From positions 1,456,501 to 1,520,500 of the forward strand of contig OZ024878.1 in the NCBI GenBank assembly GCA_964017185.1: a stretch of 64,000 nt of DNA. Reading direction: 5' to 3'. Under the pieces are notes generated by a model. The model did not search any database, was not told where the DNA came from, and saw nothing but the letters and a program-made list of their open reading frames with translations. The number at the start of each line of letters is the position of its first letter. Within the stretch, counting starts at the first letter, position 1. The position numbers and the translations under genes are program-made. Origin of the DNA: Rugalucina vietnamica (lineage: Eukaryota > Mollusca > Bivalvia > Lucinida > Lucinidae). Below, one piece after another: positions 22,873-61,835 of the stretch.

Positions 22873-25634
22873 ATCAAAAGATACTGAACCTCATAGAAGA
22901 AGTCAAATTTTATATTTATGTATTATATTTGCTTGCAAATTTCAGTACGCAGAAACATTCAGCACTAATCCACACAAATGGATGTTGATCTGTTACGATT
23001 TGTCGGTTTTGTGGTAATAAACATTTTAATAATCACCCTATCACACTTGACCACTTCTTCCAGTAGGGTCCATATAAATATCGAAATACACAAATTCGAA
23101 AAATTTGTTCTACCATTAATCTTACAAATACCTCGGATCCAATAATAAATTTTAGATCCGAGCAAATACAAAACGCGCTGGAGAACACTGACAAAGTGTT
23201 GTCTGCCTATAATTTTTTTTTCACTCCATTGGTTATTAACATATGGAATTTCGCTAGTTTGCTGAGTTGTAATAGTTATGGTTCCAGGCTATTTTGTCTT
23301 GTACTTTCCTTCCCGCCTGGTGTCTGGGTTCGAATTTTAAATCTAATTATACAATCTCTGGGATTTTTGTCGTACTTTTAAATGACAAGAGCTTCTCTTG
23401 ACATTTTAAGAAATCAATCATATTTTGCATCGTGGTAATTTCAATGATGCCCATCAAGCATCTTACGTAGATATATAATAAAATTTCTGAGTAGCATGAC
23501 CTCTTTCATGCAAATTATGACCAAGTTTATGACAATAACCAATTTTCATTGAAATTAAGATACTTTTGAAAGTAATACTCCAATAGTAGGGATAACAGAA
23601 TCTTACTGTAGTTGCTGAAACAGTTTCATGTGAAATGAATACTGTTACTAATATCCTCTGTAGGATCAAGAATAGCTCATACTTGGTGGACGCCTTCAAC
23701 GTTGATCCTATATATCTGAGGCACGAGAATGAGGGCAGAGTACCAGACTTCAGGGTAAGTACACCTTCTATTGCTTTAGTGTGTATTTAATGATTCTAAA
23801 AGGTCTAAGCAAATTCCAGTTGATTATTAAGGTGGTATTATTGACTAAGAAAAATATCACTTCGAAAGAAAAAAAAAGTCTGCACATATGGAATAAAAAT
23901 TAAAACTTAGATCCTTTAAGAGCAGTGAACACATTAATGAGAAAGGGGATGGGCCATACCGCGGTTTCGACTGTTAAAGTCTCGTCAGTAACCCTATAGC
24001 CTTGGCATCATGGAGCCAAAGAGAATTACTGAAAGTTTGCAACTTTTGGATACTGTCTCAGCTTTCGAAATGATGTGTATGTGCGTTTCATTAATGTTCA
24101 TGTTTATTAATATTATAACATTCACTACACATTCAACATGTTTAGTACACGTCTGAATGTTTATTCTCACAGCACTGGCAAATCCCTTTAGGAAGGCGAT
24201 TTCGCTCACTGAAACTGTGGTTTATGCTGAGGTCCTATGGTGTAAAAGGTGTCCAGGAATTTATTAGAAGGGTAAAGAATTTATTTTTCAAAAGATCTAA
24301 TGACTGTTGACGTACGCACAAAACTCAAGTAACCGACATCTCGAAGTGTTTGACAGTGCTTCACAGTCCATGTTCCGTCGTAATCCTATGATAGCTATAT
24401 CCACGACAAACGTATATGAGACTACTTATGCATAGGAAAAGACATTTGATGCATTGGATCGTTTTAAAAAAATCAAAATAATGATATGCATGTACGGTAC
24501 TTGTACCCCATACTTCATTATGATAACACATCCATGCAATATACAGAGATTTTCAAGTTGTAAAAAATGAAAATTTCCATAAGAAAATTTTTGCTATTTT
24601 TTTATTTTTGCTCAAAACATAGATTGTGGGTACACGTTAGAACCGCCTCGCCGAGGCGGTTCTAACGAGTACCCTCAATCTATGTTTTGGAGCAAAAATA
24701 AGAAAAATAGGTTTACCCCTGCATACCCCAGTTTTACTATATAAAAGTGGAGTTTAAGGGGGTAAATATTTCACGGACATGTTTTCCTGATGTATATTAT
24801 GAGCTCAGTATGTCTCTTATACATGAATACTCCCATATCATCAATTTTCATGATTATTTCATTCGATAGCACTGCAGGCTGGCGAAGGAATTTGAAGCTA
24901 TGGTTCTAGATGATGACAGATTCGAGGTTGTCACTGAAACAGTCATGGGTCTGGTCTGCTTCAGGCTAAAGGTACGGTAATTGCCTGATTTTCAACAGAC
25001 AATATTGTATGCAGTTTCTGACTTACCAGGAACTCGTTATTTAACATGTATATGGCAAGGTTTATATGAATTAAGTGTTGCTATGTGCTGTTTTAGAGAA
25101 GCTTGTGTATGAAAAGTATGATCAGCAGCTGGTGCATTCGTAACCAAAGTCCAACACAAAACAATGGATGTGTGAAAACCAAAATGAGAAATAGGTACTG
25201 ATACAAACAGAACACAATAAGCTGAGTGAACATCCTACAAACCCAAAAGGTGCACAAAGCCACAATTGTCGTTCTCTTTAATATTTGGCATCACAAAATA
25301 TATAAAAAGATGTGTGCTCCTTATATAACATCTAATTTAGGGATCTAATAATAAGCGGAGAGTTAAAAAACGTTATAATAAAGCAAAATCATCCAAGTTT
25401 ATGGTCTCATTTCAGGGTGAAAACTTCCTAAGTGAGAAGTTGTACGATGAAATCCTAGCAGATGCAAGAATATACCTAATACCCGCCATATCAGAGGATC
25501 TATATTTCCTCCGATTCGCCATTTGTGCAGAAAGAACAACTTCTGATGACGTCAAATTTTCGTTCAACGTCATCAAAACATGTGCAGACAGAATGCTGAG
25601 GCTTCCGTTCACAAAGACACAAGCCGCTGATTGA
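13486..25634 (+). CDS. AADC: Aromatic-L-amino-acid decarboxylase family gene, amd/DHPAA-synthase-like (12 exons, complete, 484 aa)
   Basis: This is a group II PLP-dependent decarboxylase. The family acts on DOPA, tyrosine, tryptophan or histidine in the cytosol to make monoamines, or aldehydes in the insect amd/DHPAAS branch. Joining twelve exons at GT-AG sites gives an open frame of 484 residues, the usual family length. Numbering matches human DDC exactly: HWHSP at 70-74, Ala148-Ser149 (phosphate contact), Thr246, Asp271 in HIDAAYAG, Lys303 in NPHKW (PLP Schiff base) and loop Tyr332. Odd points: His192 is Asn (SDQGNSS), and Pro81-Thr82 are Ala-Val. N192 plus the text around 325-345 (DAFNVD..YL.H, PDFRHWQIPLG) recalls Drosophila amd as I remember it. 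The ATG at 13486 opens a conserved [10 protein letters not shown] start. Introns carry at least eight mobile insertions. No AATAAA is seen in the 230 bp after the stop. Family call very sure; substrate and reaction unsure. Confidence 0.95.
13942..14214 (+). mobile_element. Palindrome-core MITE (family D) copy 1, AADC intron 1
   Basis: The outer ends are inverted (GAAAACATGCCCATG against CATGTTTTCCTGATG). A ~70-bp near-perfect palindrome at 14041-14110 centres on CCGCCTCG/CGAGGCGG. No coding capacity. Confidence 0.75.
14478..14591 (+). CDS. AADC: AADC exon 2 (residues 68-105)
   Basis: Acceptor tttacag|ata and donor tgg|gtaaga, 114 bp, phase 0 at both ends. It encodes the [11 protein letters not shown] substrate-pocket segment. 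Positions 79-80 are Tyr-Phe, as in DDC. Positions 81-82 are Ala-Val where vertebrate and insect DDC have Pro-Thr. Confidence 0.95.
15012..15131 (+). CDS. AADC: AADC exon 3 (residues 106-145)
   Basis: Acceptor tttcag|gcc and donor cag|gttttc, 120 bp, phase 0. It encodes [15 protein letters not shown] and the glycine-rich [10 protein letters not shown] segment just before the PLP-phosphate loop. Confidence 0.95.
15266..15542 (-). mobile_element. Palindrome-core MITE (family D) copy 2, AADC intron 3
   Basis: Reverse orientation to copy 1. Palindromic core at 15371-15439 (GAACCGCCTCGGCGAGGCGG at its centre). Confidence 0.75.
15704..15784. mobile_element. 81-bp palindromic MITE with CRE sites, AADC intron 3
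   Basis: Ends CCCAGCGGGCACATGACGTC and GACGTCATGTGCCTGCTGGG are inverted. It holds three perfect TGACGTCA octamers (15717, 15728, 15764) and two further GACGTC cores. CRE function is inference. Confidence 0.65.
16020..16190 (-). mobile_element. tRNA-derived SINE, AADC intron 3
   Basis: On the minus strand, a tRNA-like head has an A-box-like GTAATGGATAGCG and a B-box GGTTCGAAACC at normal distance. The acceptor arms do not pair, and a non-tRNA body follows, so a SINE is more likely than a tRNA gene. Confidence 0.55.
16355..16489 (+). CDS. AADC: AADC exon 4 (residues 146-190)
   Basis: Acceptor tttag|tcc and donor cag|gttggt, 135 bp, phase 0. It encodes the PLP phosphate-binding SASEA motif (Ala148-Ser149), LAARTK and the LVAYSSDQ strand. 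The first residue is Ser where the family usually has Gly. Confidence 0.93.
16760..17510 (+). mobile_element. Family C copy, 5'-truncated, AADC intron 4
   Basis: It begins within the RT tail (reads like ...[21 protein letters not shown]) and runs to the conserved end CTACTTGTACC. Confidence 0.7.
17600..18425. repeat. Dispersed repeat in AADC intron 4, with related pieces nearby
   Basis: Phrases GGGTCACTGAAGCCGAAACC, CGCGGTATGG and TTCTCATTAATATGTT at 17605 recur near 18785, 19141-19230, 23911-23996 (reversed) and partly at 60786. Element ends are not resolved. Confidence 0.5.
18544..18687 (+). CDS. AADC: AADC exon 5 (residues 191-238), carries Asn192
   Basis: Acceptor cttttaag|ggc and donor ttt|gtaagt, 144 bp, phase 0. 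The second codon is AAT (Asn192), at the place of the histidine that stacks on the PLP ring in DDC. It continues through [13 protein letters not shown] to [10 protein letters not shown]. Confidence 0.94.
19689..19923. mobile_element. MITE with 23-bp inverted ends and a 65-bp central palindrome, AADC intron 5
   Basis: The ends start GAGCCGC and share CGTGAGAAAACCGG. The direct repeat ATTA flanks both sides (19685-19688, 19924-19927). The inner palindrome 19724-19788 is perfect except one pair and its centre base. A diverged relative of one end appears near 59360-59430. Confidence 0.7.
19963..20029 (+). CDS. AADC: AADC exon 6 (residues 239-260 plus first base of 261)
   Basis: Acceptor catttag|ctc and donor ct|gtaagt, 67 bp, leaving phase 1. 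It encodes the [13 protein letters not shown] segment with Thr246 and ends in ELGPI. The split codon completes as Cys with exon 7. Confidence 0.94.
20341..22178 (+). mobile_element. Reverse-transcriptase element with ~160-bp inverted ends (family C, longest copy)
   Basis: An inverted copy of the family 3' end (20341-20505) precedes a decayed sense RT segment. That segment reads RYLDDLL (YxDD catalytic motif) near 20520, then breaks by frameshift near 20640. It continues open from 20737 to 21210 ([15 protein letters not shown], then [20 protein letters not shown]). The 3' part ends in CTACTTGTACC at 22178. An internal duplication (GCAGAAGCTGAGG at about 21484 and 21834) is present. It lies in AADC intron 6. 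Inverted end plus RT and 5'-truncated relatives suggest a Penelope-like retroelement, but no GIY-YIG domain is visible. Class uncertain. Confidence 0.7.
20515..21210 (+). pseudogene. Decayed reverse-transcriptase C-terminal segment
   Basis: It carries the YLDD motif, [20 protein letters not shown], a frame break near 20640, then [17 protein letters not shown] and an arginine-rich thumb-like part ending ...SDSMMAPT and stop. The N-terminal RT half is missing. Confidence 0.7.
22239..22333 (+). CDS. AADC: AADC exon 7 (residues 261-292), carries Asp271
   Basis: Acceptor tttacag|gt and donor cag|gtatga, 95 bp. It encodes [13 protein letters not shown]. Asp271 is the carboxylate that pairs with the PLP pyridine nitrogen. 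Confidence 0.96.
22482..22759 (+). mobile_element. Palindrome-core MITE (family D) copy 3, AADC intron 7
   Basis: Same order as copy 1, with core at 22580-22648 and a poly-T expansion in the CCCCAGTTTT segment. Confidence 0.75.
22946..23013 (+). CDS. AADC: AADC exon 8 (residues 293-314 plus two bases of 315), carries Lys303
   Basis: Acceptor ttcag|tac and donor tg|gtaata, 68 bp. It encodes [11 protein letters not shown] with Lys303, the Schiff-base lysine, and ends in a split Trp codon. Confidence 0.96.
23664..23754 (+). CDS. AADC: AADC exon 9 (residues 315-345), mobile loop with Tyr332
   Basis: Acceptor ctgtag|g and donor agg|gtaagt, 91 bp. It encodes the flexible catalytic loop, with DPIYLRH placing Tyr332 as in DDC. 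Tyr at this place favours decarboxylation; plant aldehyde synthases often have Phe here. Confidence 0.95.
24173..24271 (+). CDS. AADC: AADC exon 10 (residues 346-378)
   Basis: Acceptor ctcacag|cac and donor agg|gtaaag, 99 bp, phase 0. It encodes [17 protein letters not shown] and a YGVKG turn, highly conserved in the family. Confidence 0.95.
24520..24792 (+). mobile_element. Palindrome-core MITE (family D) copy 4, AADC intron 10
   Basis: Same order as copy 1. The left end is eroded (GATAACACATCCATGC) but the palindromic core and right end are kept. Confidence 0.72.
24870..24971 (+). CDS. AADC: AADC exon 11 (residues 379-412)
   Basis: Acceptor cgatag|cac and donor aag|gtacgg, 102 bp, phase 0. 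It encodes [13 protein letters not shown] and GLVCFRLK at the start of the C-terminal domain. Confidence 0.94.
25416..25634 (+). CDS. AADC: AADC exon 12 (residues 413-484 and stop)
   Basis: Acceptor ttcag|ggt, 219 bp, ending in TGA at 25632-25634. It encodes the C-terminal domain (ARIYLIPA, then [13 protein letters not shown]). The C-terminal tail is short. Confidence 0.93.
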   Translation, partial: GENFLSEKLYDEILADARIYLIPAISEDLYFLRFAICAERTTSDDVKFSFNVIKTCADRMLRLPFTKTQAAD

Positions 25635-25864
25635 CATTGATGCATCACCCAAGAGGCTTCATGGTTCAATGGAAAGCTTGCATATTGACACAGACAAGTA
25701 GACGTGCTATTGAAATCATGATGATATTATAAACATTTGAGATATATAGACCTATGAGTAATTATTGTAATTGCAGTCCTCAGTGTAAAATGTTTAAAAA
25801 TGTATTTAAATTGTACCATTTTGAATATCTAGCCAGCATACTCTACATATAACGTTCCATACTT

Positions 25865-27208
25865 CAGTAGGGGAACAGTAGGGGAACGGAAATGAATAGA
25901 CAGTTGCTACTGACCGGAAAGTCATGTCACTTGCGATCATGTACAGTGGAGAATCGGTCACTTGCGGCATTGATTATTTGTTTACACCTAATAAAACGTT
26001 CTCTCTACTGAGTGGCCACCTATTGGGAAAATAGCTGCTCATTCGGCTTACGAAATGTTTCATGGTATAAGTACCTGATTGTTAGTTTGGTTTTTTCCCA
26101 CCTCGGTTTTTTGGAGTGGGAATATTTTTCTGATTGCGCCTTTTCCTGATCTTTGCCTACTTGAACCTTCTCAAATGCACGGAAAAGTAGTCAGGCCCGT
26201 TTTATTTGGATTATAGGTAAGTTACATATATGCACTTCATTTTCACCACATGAACTTGCTATTTCATCTCTTGCTTTCTATGAAATAGACCTTTGATCAC
26301 TTGTTAATCATGGTTTGATAGGCGATTTTTGAAATTGCAAACACGAATTAAACATGTGTAAAGTAAAAAAAACACCTGGAATTAAAAGCTTTAGTCACAA
26401 AATGGTAATACTTGCTGAGAAAATGAAACAAAATAGTTGCAAAACTGTCCAAGGATGCAAACTATATGGAAAACATATAACACGTGTAAAACCCAAGATT
26501 TGTACAGTCACTTGCTTTGATGACGTAAAAAGCAAGTGACCGAGCGTCTATTGTACAATAAGCAAGTGACCGATCCTTCCACTGTACATTCGCAAGTGCC
26601 GTTACAGTCTATAGACCAAGTGCCCCTGTATTTTCTGGCAGTCGTAAAGTACATGGAGATATATCAACACCCTGGCAGCTTTATTTTTAAAATAAACACA
26701 ATCTGCTCAACAGCATCAGATAAAACCATTTGTCTTCCATAAATCCGTGCATGTAAACTGAAAGTTAGCAGAGGTGTTTTGTTTTGTTTTGTTTTTTCAA
26801 CTTGAAATGTGTAAGACCAGAGATACATGTAACTGAGTTTTATTTTTGTTTAGTTTACTTATTTGCACTGTTACAAAAACACATTCTGAATCAGAGAGAT
26901 TCACATTTTTTTCAACAGTCTACTCTGTGTCAACTACGATATCATGATACAGTTTATATCCAAACCCAGCAAGCAAAAACAACAAAGAGCAACAATTTCT
27001 AAAACAATCAAACTAACTTGTGGCAGAGTAATTACCAAGCTCTGATATTGAAGCCAACATTTCCCAGTCAAACAGGGTTAAAACAACAATTAATGTCAGG
27101 GTGTTGATAAAAAAAAATATAGGAGAAAAATTATGGGCACAGATCTGTGCTCCTCGTAGGACTTAGTCTATAGACTGGTTACTTTCGTTCACTTCCGTTC
27201 CCCTACTG
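25865..27208. mobile_element. hAT-like non-autonomous element between the two host genes
   Basis: Inverted ends CAGTAGGGGAAC and GTTCCCCTACTG, with a doubled left end (25865 and 25876). Flanks CCATACTT and TGATACTT agree at six of eight bases, as a worn 8-bp duplication would. Inside are inverted ~40-bp arms (about 25925-25966 and 26560-26600, with GTCACTTGC and ATGTACAGTGGA), a 26508-26541 hairpin and a family C fragment. No transposase is present. Confidence 0.6.
26007..26168 (+). mobile_element. Family C 3'-end fragment
   Basis: Begins ACTGAGTGGCCACCTATTGG and ends CTACTTGAACC. Only about 160 bp of the 3' end is kept. It lies inside the hAT-like element between the two host genes. Confidence 0.7.
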
Positions 27209-27319
27209 TGATACTTTAAACTGTTTAAATAAAGATAAACAGTAGATACACATTACTCTCTAGATGCACAATTGAAAAAGTAAGCAAATATCCTTTTGCT
27301 TTCCCATACTTAAATGCCA

Positions 27320-56263
<28,944 letters not shown>

Positions 56264-57196
56264 CTAGTTGTTAAAGTTTAGAAAATCCTTAGAAAAATCA
56301 TTTAGACCTACAACTCTAGTACCAACAAATATCGAAGTTTAAATATAAATCTAGACATAACATTAGTTAAAGACAATCAAATTGTCTATTCGATTTCACT
56401 AAGAAGATTAAGTTGACACAAAAATTGCCTTTATCAATAAGTTAAGATAAAACGTTAAATGCATTGATGGACAGATGTTATCTCGGCGGAAGAGCCGCGT
56501 TTCAACAGTCCAATGTCAAATTATCAGCCGACTACACATTAATTTGCCGGTAGCCGTTTTTGTTCTGGTTGCACTAGTTCCCGATCATTGCTTACTTTTA
56601 CTCTTGCAAACCAAAAGATGCAGATGTAACAATTCGTTTCTCAGGTCCTGTAGAGTACCGGCAAGTATCTACGAGATGTAGACTAAAATGTATGGAATCG
56701 GTAGATCATTGGCGTATAAACGAATGTTTTTTGGTTTGCGTAACGCCCCGGTGACAGTTAAGAGACTAATGGAGAGGTTTATGAGAGATTTATCAAAGAC
56801 AAAATAAAACACACACCTCATTGCTTATCGAAGTTCCCCCTGTGAAGATGCGTTAACTATATAGTTACGATTTAGAAAAGGACAACTGCATTCTTGAGTA
56901 TATTTACAACTGCAAAATAATCTACAGATACACCTGCAAAATGTTTGTGAAAATATTTATGTCAACTAACAGTTATTTTGATGAAACTCGAAACTAAATG
57001 AGTTCATGTTCAGAGATATTGAGTCTTCACCACGTCTAAAATTAATTCCTTTATATACAATGAAGGGAAAAATGAACAGTGATAAGCTACACTTCATATT
57101 CGGAGGGACATTATGCGATTTAAGATCTTAAAATATGCTTCTTTATTTTTTGCTCAAGTAGGTGTTTTGTAGGTGTTATAACCCTAACCCTAACCC

Positions 57197-57379
57197 ACCG
57201 GGGTCCAACTGGTGTTTTTCTTTTGCTCCGGAGTTAGTAGGTTATTCGGCGCCCAGGGATCTCCATCGTCGAACAGCTTACTCAATCTGTGAGTCTTTGG
57301 TTTTGATTCATCAGGATGTTTATCTTGATTTATATGTTTGTTCTTGATGATTCATTGACTAGTTAGAGATTCACCACGT
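57197..57379 (+). mobile_element. Family C internal fragment
   Basis: Runs from CACCGGGGTCCAACTGG to AGAGATTCACCACG and lacks both ends of the family. Confidence 0.65.
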
Positions 57380-58232
57380 GAAGCAGACTGGCGGAATGTC
57401 TGTAAGATTCAAAGGTACAAAATTTAATCTGCAAATAAACCATAACATATAGGATCATAACAGACATAACATGAAAAACATAAATGGAATCGCGTCACTA
57501 AAGTATCCAACCACTCAACCTCAAAACTTCGTCCTAACTGTGTACAACCCTACCCAGACCCCTTATGCATCCCAGGGGCACATGAAAGGCCACAAACAGC
57601 CGACGACATGAAACAAGTAGCTGGATCCACCTTCACAAACATCACATAATGCAACTACCAGCTGGAACTGAATTGTATAAAACAATGTCTAACAATTATT
57701 TGTCAATAACGATACATATTCCCGCCACTCATAGGGGTTTGTCTACCTCATATATTGAACAATTCCACTGAGTGTACAAGATCAAAACCAAAACGTATTG
57801 ACTGTGCCTTGAAATAGCTCTCACACCTTGTAAACAAGATAATAAACTATTGTTGATAAACATTTCTGTTAATCACTTTCATCTGATGCAAAATGACAAA
57901 TGATTTATTCAGTACAAACACATTCACACTCGACGGTTATGGCTAGAGCAACCTTAACACAAAAGAGAACAAACATGATTCAAACCAAATAAATTGTAGA
58001 TGATACAAATGGTAGTCATAGTAGTCTTCGAATTCAGTAGAATCTATCTGTTTTTAAATTCTCAAGTAATATGAGTATATGACCTAACATACCCCACTCC
58101 ATTTCATTTGGAGCTTCCAATGTGCATTTAACACGAGTCATTAAAGTAAACTAAGTGTTGAGGTTCACATACAAAGATAAACAGGGCCAGGGTGAGTGTG
58201 AACACAACTAAAATCCCATACGACATAGTGAT
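57380..58232. other. Non-coding, nothing recognised
   Basis: AT-rich sequence upstream of the 3-beta-HSD gene with no supported gene, repeat or RNA. Confidence 0.4.
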
Positions 58233-58389
58233 CCCATGGGTGAAAGTTCTAAAAATTCTCAATACTGAAAAGGGCCCCCCTGAAAAGCTATTTTTCTAAT
58301 ACTGAAAACTAGGGTTTTCCTATACCAATACATTGGGGGAAAATCTTCCCAATACTGAATTCAGTATATACTAAAAACTTTCACCCTGG
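58233..58389. mobile_element. Small MITE with inverted GGGTGAAAGTT ends
   Basis: Left end ATGGGTGAAAGTTCTAAAAA and right end AAAACTTTCACCCTGG are imperfect inverted repeats. The interior has repeated CCCAATACTGAA motifs. No clear target duplication. Confidence 0.5.
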
Positions 58390-58849
58390 GCAAGTTCACC
58401 ATTCTACCACGGTGTATAATGACCACCGGCCAGTGGTGTCTCAACACAATGTAGGAAATTTCCGAAAACAACAAGGCGAAAAAAAATCAAGCTGCAGCCA
58501 AGTGTGCTTCGACATGAACCTTTAGTTTTATTCAGAATAAAGTAAGAAAATTAAAAAGAGATTCTTTTCAAACTTTTAATTCATAAAAGACTATAAAACA
58601 CTTACAAAGTGCTTGTTTCCTTCAATTTTGTGTCCTTAATCTTGGTTGCCACAAATCGAATATGTTGTCGTATAAGTTAGATCTAGGAGAAATGATCTCG
58701 CTTTCACATCTAGACGTGATTCATGCTCAAAATGAGTTTAATAAATAATAAGCCAATAAAAGAAATTGTAAAATCTGACATTATGTGCTATTTGCTCAGT
58801 TATCGCGTACAACAGTATTCAGCCAGTTCACTGAAGCCACTATATCGAC

Positions 58850-59348
58850 GCCAAGGGATCCTCATCGTCGGGCAGCTTACTCAATCTGTGAGTCCTGGGT
58901 TTTGATTCATCAGGATGTATATCTTGATTTATATGTTTGTTCTTGATGATTCATTGACTAGTTAGAGATTCACCACGAGGACCGAAGAACTAACTAACTG
59001 TTATGAACCACTGCAGAAGCTGAGGGTGTTAGGCGCCTGTAAAACCGGTTTAAGCACGCCAGTAACTTTGTGTTACTGATCGTTCCAATGCGATACTTCT
59101 GTGGTGGTTCTTTTTGTTTTATGTCTTGGTGTTTAAATTTTTTTGAGCTGTTGGCGCCTTATGTATGTTTTCATAGTTTTAGTTAAGTTAAGGTAACTAT
59201 TGGGAAAATAGCTGCTCATTCGGCTTACGATATGTTTCATGGTATAAGTACCTGAGTGTTAGTATGTTTTTTTCCCACCTCGGTCTTTTGGGTGGGAATC
59301 TTTTTCTGATTGCGCCTTTTCCTGATCTTTGCCTACTTAATTGTACCT
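58850..59348 (+). mobile_element. Family C copy, 5'-truncated
   Basis: Runs from GCCAAGGGATCCTCATCGTC to a slightly altered 3' end CTACTTAATTGTACC. Confidence 0.7.
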
Positions 59349-59824
59349 TCTGTTATTGCACAGACCGACCGGTTTGTGTCGGACCTGTTCGGAAACTACA
59401 TTGTTGTTTTTCCAACGCGACGGCTCATTTGTGTCAGTTAGATCAGGTGGAGAAAACATGTGGAGGACCTGAATATGAATCTGCCCGATACTCCATTCAC
59501 CCCAAAATTTGAAGAGCTCGTTGTCTGCAAGCAATTAAACAAAATTATGTGCAGTAACAAAGGTTGCATGCTTGTAAATTTAAGATTGGAGACTGGGGTC
59601 GCAGTGTGCAGCCTCGATCTTTACCCAGTTTTCTTTTTAAAAATCTCTTCGGTAGACTGTGTAGTCATTCTGGCACGCATAGAATGTTCCTTTAAAAGTG
59701 CCACGCTACAGCTTCATTTTTGATGCAGTCCATAGAACATGGGCCTCAGTTAGGCTTTTGAGATGTACCCTATACGTTGTTGGATTTTTTGCCTTGTAAT
59801 GTCAATCGGCTTCCTTACATGTAT

Positions 59825-59825
<1 letters not shown>

Positions 59826-59883
<58 letters not shown>

Positions 59884-59884
59884 T

Positions 59885-59932
<48 letters not shown>

Positions 59933-59950
59933 TTTTTTTTTTTGGGGGGG
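59826..59950. repeat. (ATC)n, (TTTA)n and T/G homopolymer block
   Basis: About 18 ATC units, then TTTA repeats to about 59933, then runs of T and G. This is a stack of simple repeats with no gene. Confidence 0.9.
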
Positions 59951-60257
59951 GGCGGTGTTGAGGTTCTTTGGTAAAAAGGGATGGTTTGGTTGGATTTTTG
60001 TCACAATAGCAGTATGGTTATTCCAGGAAGGGGTCTGACTATATAATCTGTTTTCTCTTTTATTGTCTTCTTCAGTATTTCACAGTCGATCATGTACACA
60101 TATGATCTGGGCAATCTTTTTATTTGGGTTTCTGTTGTGTTCACGTACATTTGCCTGGGTTTAAAACCATACGCCAGTGTCAGTCTCTCTCCTAGCTACT
60201 CCTAAAGGCGACTAATGTCCTGCTGTAATGGCCACATCTTATTTGGCTTGAAACAAC

Positions 60258-60401
60258 CACAGGCGCTTGAAGTCCTATATATAATTATAATCATATTACA
60301 CATGTAAGTCAATATAGAATATATATATATATATATTGACCTTAGACACTACCGTAAATCTGATGCTATTTGGGTCACTAATATAACTTCAAGCGCCTGT
60401 G
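60258..60401. mobile_element. 144-bp MITE with perfect 16-bp inverted ends and 7-bp duplication
   Basis: Ends CACAGGCGCTTGAAGT and its exact reverse complement, flanked by AAACAAC at 60251-60257 and 60402-60408. The middle holds a (TA)n run. Confidence 0.8.
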
Positions 60402-60639
60402 AAACAACATTGTACAAAATGCAACCGTCATTGGTAAATATCAGGAATATAAATGGTCTAGCACAGTCCCCAGTAGAACACCTGAAGTAACAGGAGAGGA
60501 GGGTTATGTTTTACCGTCTGTAACACCACTTTTTGGTATCTTTCAGCAAGGAGCTCAGAATCTCTGAATATTGTGTGGCTTTTAAGATAGTGTATCTGGC
60601 TTTCGTTGGCAGTTAGTAAGTAGTCTCTGATAAGGATGC

Positions 60640-60780
60640 ATTACCTGAAATGAATATGCGTCGATTCTCAGTAGGTAGAGAGGAAGTTTTCTGCTTAGCG
60701 ATATACCACTTTCGTACGGGTTCGCTCCCCACTATGGGCAAATGATTTTCAGAGTGAAAAATAAATTAATAATCAATAAA
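60640..60780 (+). mobile_element. Possible tRNA-derived SINE head
   Basis: An A-box-like AGTAGGTAGAGAGG is followed about 50 bp on by a B-box-like GGGTTCGCTCCCC, then an A/T-rich tail (AAAAATAAATTAATAATC). No foldable tRNA acceptor stem is seen. Confidence 0.4.
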
Positions 60781-60949
60781 AATAAAACTGCGATCTCATA
60801 AGAGCAGTGAGCATATTAATGGGAGGACCATAACAATTCGAACTTGATGTATGTGGTTGTCTAATGTCTGCCTGTCACCAGGAGGCGGATATAGTGGTTT
60901 CACAGGCATATCCCGGGTATAACGAGATATCGTTGGCTGAGTGCTATTG

Positions 60950-61835
60950 TGTTCTATCTCCATTTTTCAAAATCTCAAGAAAATTGGATATATAAGTTTG
61001 AGACCCTCAAATAAGGTCAAAATGTTCATATTTAGAGTGAACATGCATTATGAACATGTCTTTCTGTCTAAATGAGCTTAATTTAAAAGAAATGACAGTT
61101 AAAATGAAGTAATTTTAGAAAAAAATAGGAATTTTGTGTTTGGACATAGAACATTTTGCATAAAAATGTCCTTATTTTTTCATGACCCGGAGATAGAACA
61201 TTTTGGTGACCCAGATTCCATAGCAAGTAATTCAGCATTTTCTCTTGTTTATAAGTGCAATAATATATATATATAATCATTATCCAAAGTTAGCCTTAAA
61301 GGCTGAATACTAATTATAAATCTAGTTATCCCAATGCATCTTTTAATGTCTCTTTGTAGGTTTCCTAAATATCATATAATAAGTCCAACACTTATGAGTG
61401 CGCATGCGCACGTTCGTGTCTCTTCCTGTTGACAGGAATTTATTTTGGCTTTTTTTCCCCCTCATTTGGGTTGAGTCATTGGACTATTTATGATTTATCC
61501 TTCTTTTCAGTGTTCATTCTCCCAAACTTAAGTATCTGTTGTAACTTTTTGTTGTTTATTTAGAAGTTTTTTCATTTCTACTGCCCCGGATAATTTAGTC
61601 TTGTAAATTTTATACCAACACCGGATAAATTTTATATCAACACCGATTTCTTTGCCACTTCCGGATCCTGCGGACTGAGCCCAAAGCTGTAAACAACAAA
61701 TTGAAATCAATGTAGGTAACCTATTAGCTTAAGATTGAATGTACTCATTGTTGATTTGGTTAGTTAGGAGACTTTTCCAGTAACTTACATTGTAAACTGC
61801 CCCTCATATCACAAGAGGTCATAAATAACAGGAAG
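60950..61835. other. Probable 5' region of the LINE
   Basis: The LINE 5' UTR must end at 61835. A GC-richer patch with GTGCGCATGCGCACGT at about 61398 could lie near its promoter, but the element's 5' end is not resolved. Confidence 0.35.

Noticed and set aside
57181-57198. Telomere-like CCCTAA repeat
   Set aside because: Only about two and a half units, next to a family C fragment. Too short to call an interstitial telomere.
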